From an uncultured Clostridia bacterium (GTDB lineage: Bacteria; Bacillota; Clostridia; Oscillospirales; Acutalibacteraceae), in assembly GCA_946184295.1 (NCBI GenBank), contig CAMHEZ010000011.1:1-62095 (forward strand): a stretch of DNA of 62,095 nucleotides, written 5' to 3'. The notes under the pieces were generated by a model that saw only the letters and a list, made by a program, of their open reading frames with translations, searched no databases and was not told the origin of the DNA. Below, in pieces: positions 57,723 to 62,095 of this stretch; position 1 is the stretch's first letter, and every line of letters starts with the position of its first letter. Position numbers and translations under genes: made by a program.

Positions 57723-59033
57723 TTGTTTGTGTTTCATGATGTCAGTCAATCCGCCGAACCGCTGTTCGGTCTCAAGCATATCCCGTATCTCGTTGACCGT
57801 GCCGTTCCCCGGCAGTATCCGTGGCTTGCCGAGAACCAGTATTGCGATGTGTGTATCATCGGCGGCGGGGTGACGGCGGCTCTCTGCGCTCTCAGAATAG
57901 CCGAGCAGGGGAGGGGCGTGGTGGTGCTGGCCGACCGTGAGATCGGCTTCGGCGAGGACGCAGCCTGTCCGGCCGCGGTGGAGGCGGATTTCGGTATGAC
58001 GCTTACCGAAATGAGCCGCCGCTTTGACGCCGATACCTCGATTCGGCTGTATGCGCTGGGCTGTGCCGCCTTGGACGAACTGGAAAATCTATGCAACTCT
58101 CTTGACGCGGCGGAGGAGCAAGCATGTTTCCGCAGCGGCTTCGAGCGGCGGGACACACTGCTCTGCACCGATGACGAAACCGAACTGGAGCTGCTCCGGC
58201 ACGAATACCTCGCACGCAGGCACCATCAATTTTCATGCAGCTATATCACCCGCGAAATGGCGCGGGATTCTTTTTCTTTTGATATCGCGGGCGCTGTTCT
58301 GGGCAAGGGGTTTGGCGCGGCGGTCAATCCGTATGCGCTGACACACCTTTGTTTCCGGCAAGCGGAGCGACAAGGCGCCAAGCTGTTTGAACACACCGCT
58401 GTCACGGAGGTGGAGCTGCCTGCGGGTGCAGACGGCAGTGTGATTGTGAGTACAGCGGCGCACCGCAGGGTATATGCCGACGCGCTGATTGTGGCGAGCG
58501 GCAGCGACGCACTGTACCCGCTGATTTCCGATATACGCCGCCGTACACGCTATTGCTGCGTGAGCCGCCCTGTATCGTCCGGGCATGTCAGCGGCTGGCC
58601 GGGCGTTTGTACCATACGCACCTTCGGCGCGCCGCAGATCGGCTACGGTTTCACCCCCGACGGCAGAATCATGGCAAGCGGACTGGAGCGCCGCGATTTC
58701 GGCTGTCACTTAGGCGACAAGCTCAGCGCATGGCTGCCGCTGTCCGACCCGGCGCAGAGAAACTTTGACCGCCTGGCAGAATCGACGGTGTGCCTTTTCC
58801 CGGATATTTCGGATTCGGGCATGGCATATGAATATGCGGCCTCTTATGCCGCGGCGCCCGACGGATTGCCCGTGGTGGGGACCCATTCCCGGTATCCGGG
58901 GTGTATTTTCGCGCTCTGCACCGGACCGGCGACGGTGCTTTGGTCGGTGGTGGCTGCCGGGCTGGTCGCCGACAGTGGGGACGGTCTGCATAGTGCCGAC
59001 AGGGAGCTGTTTGCCGTGACGCGGTTTGATTGA
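57723..59033 (+). CDS. FAD-dependent oxidoreductase (DAO family)
   Basis: 436-residue flavoenzyme. An N-terminal Rossmann motif CDVCIIGGGVTAALCALRIAEQGRGVVVLADR binds FAD (about 42-73). The middle and C-terminal parts have the D-amino-acid-oxidase/DadA layout, ending with DGLPVVGTHSRYPGCIFALCTGPATVLWSVVAAGLVAD, which closes the FAD site. The substrate is not clear; amine or amino-acid oxidation is typical (PuuB/YurR-like). The start is a TTG at 57723 with GGAGGAG 8-9 nt upstream. It is followed directly by repeat copy G. Confidence 0.85.
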   Translation: MFVFHDVSQSAEPLFGLKHIPYLVDRAVPRQYPWLAENQYCDVCIIGGGVTAALCALRIAEQGRGVVVLADREIGFGEDAACPAAVEADFGMTLTEMSRRFDADTSIRLYALGCAALDELENLCNSLDAAEEQACFRSGFERRDTLLCTDDETELELLRHEYLARRHHQFSCSYITREMARDSFSFDIAGAVLGKGFGAAVNPYALTHLCFRQAERQGAKLFEHTAVTEVELPAGADGSVIVSTAAHRRVYADALIVASGSDALYPLISDIRRRTRYCCVSRPVSSGHVSGWPGVCTIRTFGAPQIGYGFTPDGRIMASGLERRDFGCHLGDKLSAWLPLSDPAQRNFDRLAESTVCLFPDISDSGMAYEYAASYAAAPDGLPVVGTHSRYPGCIFALCTGPATVLWSVVAAGLVADSGDGLHSADRELFAVTRFD

Positions 59034-59035
59034 CG

Positions 59036-59118
59036 GAAAAGAAGCGTAATTAAGCGCGGCGCGGGGTGCAGGGGCAAGGCACACTTGGATTTACGGTAAG
59101 GTTGGGCGAATCCAATCA
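59036..59118 (+). repeat. Interspersed intergenic repeat, copy G (short)
   Basis: Truncated member: AAGAAGCGTAATTAAGCGCG, GGCGCGGGGTGCAGGGG, then directly the tail GGTAAGGTTGGGCGAATCCAA. The central palindromes are missing, so it shows the minimal ends of the element. It begins 3 nt after the oxidoreductase stop, in the same orientation. Confidence 0.8.
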
Positions 59119-59138
59119 AAAGCTCCCGTCAAATAGGC

Positions 59139-59168
59139 TTGACGATTGCCGATACCCTGTGATAGAAT
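59139..59168 (+). promoter_or_regulatory. Promoter of the MreB-like gene
   Basis: TTGACG (59139-59144), 18-nt spacer, TAGAAT (59163-59168), 29 nt before the TTG start. It excludes the in-frame ATG at 59146 as the start. Confidence 0.7.
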
Positions 59169-59196
59169 GAGATATCATACAGGGAGATGGTTGGCA

Positions 59197-60237
59197 TTGA
59201 AGAAACGCAGGCTGGGCATGGACGTGGGCATTGATCTTGGCTCGACATCGGTCAAAATCTATACGCCCGACAGACAGATTGCCCTTGACGAACCCACAAT
59301 GGTGGCAGTGGACAGGGATACCGATGAAATTCTCGCCTTCGGCGCGGACGCGCGGCATATGCTGGGACGCACGCCGGAGCGCATTGCCGTGGTCAGTCCG
59401 CTGCAATACGGCCGCATCAAGCACTTCCGCCTGGCGGAAGTCATGCTGACCGCGTATGTCAAGGAAGTGTGCGGCAACCGCATTTTTATGCCCCGCGTGG
59501 TGGTGTGCGTACCGGCGGGCGTATCGGCGGTGGAAAAGCAGGAAGTCGTGGAGTCGCTGCGTGCCGCGGGGGCACGGAAGGTGTGTCTCATAGAAACGGT
59601 GGTCGCGGCGGCGCTCGGCGCCGGGCTGGATATCGCCAAGCCGCGCGGCGTGATGGTCTGCGATATCGGCGGGGATACGACCGATATCGGCATTCTGTCG
59701 GTCAACGGCACCGCCGTATCGCGCTGGATTAAGACGGCGGGCAATTCGTTTAATGAAGCCCTTATTTCACACGTGCGCAGGGAACACAATCTGATCATCG
59801 GCCCGCGCACGGCGGAAATCCTCAAAAAAGAGGCGGGCTGTGTGATACCGCGTGAGAAATCGCTCACGGTCACGGCCAAAGGACGCAATGCGGAAACGGG
59901 AATGCCGGATATGGCGAAGATCACATCGGAGGAAATGCTGGACGCGTTTGAGGAACCGGCGGTGCGTATTTACCGCGCCGTGCAGCATACGCTGGAAGAG
60001 GCGCCTCCGTCGCTGGCGGGCGATCTGCTCGCGGGCAACGGCATTACCCTGACGGGCGGAAGTGCCAGACTTTACGGTATGGACAGGCTGATCGCTGAAC
60101 ATACCAATCTTTCCGTCACCGTTGCGGTTGACGCGGGTATGTGCGTGGCCCTGGGTACGGGAAAGGCCATTCGGTTTATTGACACCCGTGATCCGTTTGA
60201 GAAGGACACGTCCCCGCTCGATGTGTTCGGTTATTAA
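59197..60237 (+). CDS. MreB-like actin homologue
   Basis: Bacterial actin, 346 residues from the TTG at 59197 (AGGGAG upstream). MreB motifs: phosphate-1 VGIDLGSTSVKIYTPDRQIALDEPTMVAVD, RPLQYGRI-like PLQYGRIKHF, the FMPRVVVCVPAGVSAVEKQEVVE block, phosphate-2 CDIGGDTTDIGILS, and adenosine motif GITLTGGSARLYGMD. It is divergent, and no mreC or mreD follows, so it is an additional paralogue (Mbl/MreBH type) or a specialised filament rather than the main cell-shape gene. Monocistronic, with a good terminator. Confidence 0.9.
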   Translation: MKKRRLGMDVGIDLGSTSVKIYTPDRQIALDEPTMVAVDRDTDEILAFGADARHMLGRTPERIAVVSPLQYGRIKHFRLAEVMLTAYVKEVCGNRIFMPRVVVCVPAGVSAVEKQEVVESLRAAGARKVCLIETVVAAALGAGLDIAKPRGVMVCDIGGDTTDIGILSVNGTAVSRWIKTAGNSFNEALISHVRREHNLIIGPRTAEILKKEAGCVIPREKSLTVTAKGRNAETGMPDMAKITSEEMLDAFEEPAVRIYRAVQHTLEEAPPSLAGDLLAGNGITLTGGSARLYGMDRLIAEHTNLSVTVAVDAGMCVALGTGKAIRFIDTRDPFEKDTSPLDVFGY

Positions 60238-60260
60238 TGACAATATAGGAAAATGAAAAC

Positions 60261-60301
60261 CCCGAAACATTGCCTGTGATGGTATTGTTTCGGGAATTTT
60301 T
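60261..60301. terminator. Bidirectional terminator between the MreB-like and TIR genes
   Basis: Stem CCCGAAACA (60261-60269) with TGTTTCGGG (60286-60294), flanked by AATTTTT on the right and AAAAC on the left. Confidence 0.85.
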
Positions 60302-60304
60302 GCG

Positions 60305-61780
60305 TTATGGCAGCTCAATCCAGAGGGCAGGACGGACGGCAATGCTCTGGGAAAGCGAGACTTTGCCGAAGCTGTTGACGCTGCCGTTGTATTTCACATA
60401 CATGGTGTTGCCGTTCTGACCGCCGACCGAACGCAGCCACCAGTTGCCGTACCGTTCCTTGTTATCCCATTCGCTGTTGTAAGCCGCATCGGTGACCAGC
60501 GCCTTGGCATTGTCGTTGGAGGCCAGATATTTTCTCACGTCGTCCCTGCTCAGGGCGAAGACCTGATCCTGTGTATCGTTCCAGCCTTCGGTTTCCGCAC
60601 TGTCGGAATTGGTGAGTGTGGCGGTGGCGATCATGTCCTGTTCCTCGCTGCTGAAGGCGTCATTGAAAAAGCTTTCGTTGAGCCATTGCCGCAAGGTACA
60701 GTCCTCCCATGTGGCGGACTTGTATGTTTCGCTGCCGTCATAGCGCTGGTGAGTGAGCAGGTATTCCGTCAGCAGCAGCGCGTGTCCCTCTTCCACGGCG
60801 ATCACGCGCCACTCAATGTACTCGGTGCCGTTGGTGAGATCGCCGTCCTGTTCGTAGGTGCCGAAGCGCAGATGGTCGCCCCGCTTGACTTCGTCCTTGG
60901 CTGTGAGCGCCGCGGCAGCCCTGAGCGTGTCAGAGCCGCGGTAACCCTTGTGGGCTATGGCAGATGAAACCGCTGAGGAGACTGTTTCAGGCGCGGCGGC
61001 GCCGCGACCGGAGGACGTCACCGCGGCGAAGACCGCCAGCAGCGATGAGAGCGCCAGCAGTACCGCCGCGATACTGAGCGCCAATTTTCTTTTTCGCGAT
61101 GATTCTTCTGTTTCGTCGGCAGAAGCGTCTTGTGCTTCCGGAAAGAAGTACACATCGGCGTTTTTCAGCGGATTGTTGTTTTCATCAGACGCAAAGGGGG
61201 AGTTTCCGTCGTCAAAGGTCATCATGTCCGAACTGTCTGAAAGTGGGGCGAAATCGGGCGCAAACGGGGAGGCCGTATCGTCAAAAGGCCATGCTTCCTC
61301 ATTGTCGGAAGCAGCTTGGCCGAATGAATTTTCCTGTATTGTCCGAGCCGTCAGGCCGATGTCTTCCTTGACGCAGTCCACGAGATATGCCTTGTGCTGT
61401 GGGTCGAATGTCTCCGTATCGCTGAGCGCAAAGGGAAGTTCGTCCGCTGTCATGCCTTCCAGATAGGTGAAAATCTCCGCGTCGGGCTTCTCCCCGTTGA
61501 GAATGGTATTCCGGAATCGCCTCCATTCGCTGAAAGTACGTTCTGATTCCAGATTTTCACGGCTTGTTCCCACCACAATCAGAATTTGCGCTTCGTGGAG
61601 CGCTTTGTAGATGGAATAGGACGCGGCGGGGTCGGAGAGATCCTTTTCGCTGAAAAAGGTGTTGATCCCGTGGGCTGTCAGCGTATGGTACAGATCACAG
61701 GCCAGCGCCTGATCGCGTATCGGTTCGTCGCTGTCTTCCAGCGTGCCGCGCCGGTAACAAAGAAACACATTACAACCCAT
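60305..61780 (-). CDS. TIR-domain membrane protein with extracellular DUF6273 domain
   Basis: 491 residues from ATG 61780 (AGGAGGT 9 nt upstream; a longer frame from 61864 is not supported). The N-terminal TIR domain (about 1-145) starts MGCNVFLCYRRG and contains NTFFSEKDL, AQILIVVGTSRENLESERTFSEW. Then comes a Ser/Asp/Phe-rich acidic linker (150-228), one membrane helix (232-254), and an extracellular domain (298-490) of DUF6273 type: LRFGTYEQDG, WRVIAVEEGHALLLTEY, LRQWLNESFFNDAFS, YGNWWLRSVGG and AVRPALWIEL. TIR inside and a lectin-like or formylglycine-enzyme-like domain outside suggests a receptor. Whether the TIR part hydrolyses NAD cannot be told from the sequence. Confidence 0.85.
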   Translation of the reverse strand: MGCNVFLCYRRGTLEDSDEPIRDQALACDLYHTLTAHGINTFFSEKDLSDPAASYSIYKALHEAQILIVVGTSRENLESERTFSEWRRFRNTILNGEKPDAEIFTYLEGMTADELPFALSDTETFDPQHKAYLVDCVKEDIGLTARTIQENSFGQAASDNEEAWPFDDTASPFAPDFAPLSDSSDMMTFDDGNSPFASDENNNPLKNADVYFFPEAQDASADETEESSRKRKLALSIAAVLLALSSLLAVFAAVTSSGRGAAAPETVSSAVSSAIAHKGYRGSDTLRAAAALTAKDEVKRGDHLRFGTYEQDGDLTNGTEYIEWRVIAVEEGHALLLTEYLLTHQRYDGSETYKSATWEDCTLRQWLNESFFNDAFSSEEQDMIATATLTNSDSAETEGWNDTQDQVFALSRDDVRKYLASNDNAKALVTDAAYNSEWDNKERYGNWWLRSVGGQNGNTMYVKYNGSVNSFGKVSLSQSIAVRPALWIELP

Positions 61781-61905
61781 TGCATTACCTCCTTTCTCAA
61801 AGCCGCTTTCAAAAATAAGAGCGGATTCCCTGCACGGCAATTCGTGGGGGCATCCGCCTTGCAATCCAATGGCTGGGGGAAAAATGATTTCTGCCGGTTC
61901 TGTTG

Positions 61906-62095
61906 TTACGCCTGTTTCAGCAGAACCCGGTATTTGTCCCGTTCGTTTTCGGGGACTTTTAATACGTTCATGGCCTGCTCCACGGTCAGATTTAATGCTT
62001 CGGTCATATTGCGGATGGCTGTGAGTGTAGCTTCCATCATACCTTCCGCACGACCTTCCGCACGACCTTCCGCACGACCTTCCGCACGACCTTCC
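61906..62095 (-). CDS. C-terminus of an Rpn-type nuclease/transposase-like protein (partial)
   Basis: The last 63 codons of a gene entering from the right edge. The protein reads GRAE repeated, then GMMEATLTAIRNMTEALNL, TVEQAMNVLKVPENERDKYR and a short LLKQA end. The low-complexity (G-R-A-E)n run followed by a predicted helix with MNVLxVPxxxR is the usual tail of Rpn-family recombination-promoting nucleases (PD-(D/E)XK, transposase_31-like). The nuclease core is outside the window. The repeat is a 12-bp DNA unit. Confidence 0.7.
   Translation of the reverse strand, partial: EGRAEGRAEGRAEGRAEGMMEATLTAIRNMTEALNLTVEQAMNVLKVPENERDKYRVLLKQA
62042..62095 (-). repeat. 12-bp tandem repeat encoding (Gly-Arg-Ala-Glu)n
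   Basis: More than four perfect copies of CCTTCCGCACGA on the plus strand, continuing past the window edge. In frame, so copy-number change alters the length of the linker without frameshift. Confidence 0.9.

Overview
The window is chromosomal DNA from an anaerobic, Gram-positive-type bacterium, most likely a gut Clostridia member of the Oscillospiraceae/Ruminococcaceae. Reasons: GC-rich coding sequence with AT-rich TTGACA-N17-TATAAT promoters, strong AGGAGG ribosome binding sites with several TTG/GTG starts, a T-box leader on alaS, BioY without a de novo biotin cluster, a cohesin/dockerin gene pair, TraX-like and DUF1275 membrane proteins, and small hydrophobic type I toxin genes. No rRNA, tRNA or CRISPR array was seen.

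Layout. 0-1.5 kb: 3' part of an RsrI-like DNA methyltransferase and a complete EcoRI-family endonuclease. 1.6-9.2 kb: a DUF2304 membrane protein, a PAS-GGDEF diguanylate cyclase, T-box-alaS, and bioY-DUF1284 behind a BirA-like operator. 9.2-12 kb: lipoprotein, ECF sigma factor and membrane anti-sigma factor in one operon with an ECF-type promoter. 12.2-16.8 kb: a secreted dockerin-Ig, cohesin-Ig5 and Ig6 operon. 16.9-19 kb: a second type II restriction-modification pair. 19.2-27.2 kb: a five-gene SWIM / helical-repeat / MoxR-ATPase / DUF5682 / VWA operon resembling E. coli yehLMPQ. 27.5-36 kb: rpe, TraX, asparaginase, mntP, a YafQ-type toxin-antitoxin pair, a RhuM-Doc fusion, DUF1275, and an RnfD/RnfE-like membrane pair.

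36-52.6 kb: the arginine genes argF, argC, argD, argB, argJ, argH and argG, all on the minus strand, giving a complete glutamate-to-arginine route (carbamoyl phosphate synthesis not included). Small genes are interspersed, several of the kind found as immunity or orphan genes, together with three probable type I toxin-antitoxin modules that the arginine pathway does not explain. 53-57 kb: an HtrA protease, histidine kinase and response regulator operon for envelope stress. 57-62 kb: an FAD oxidoreductase, a divergent MreB-like protein, a TIR-TM-DUF6273 receptor-like protein, and the end of an Rpn-type nuclease at the right edge.

Two repeat systems stand out. One is a family of seven interspersed palindromic intergenic repeats, five of them placed directly after a stop codon and in the orientation of that gene. 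The other is a four-copy family of about 95-nt RNAs with strong promoters, three of them convergent with a 31-33 residue hydrophobic peptide gene and sharing its terminator.
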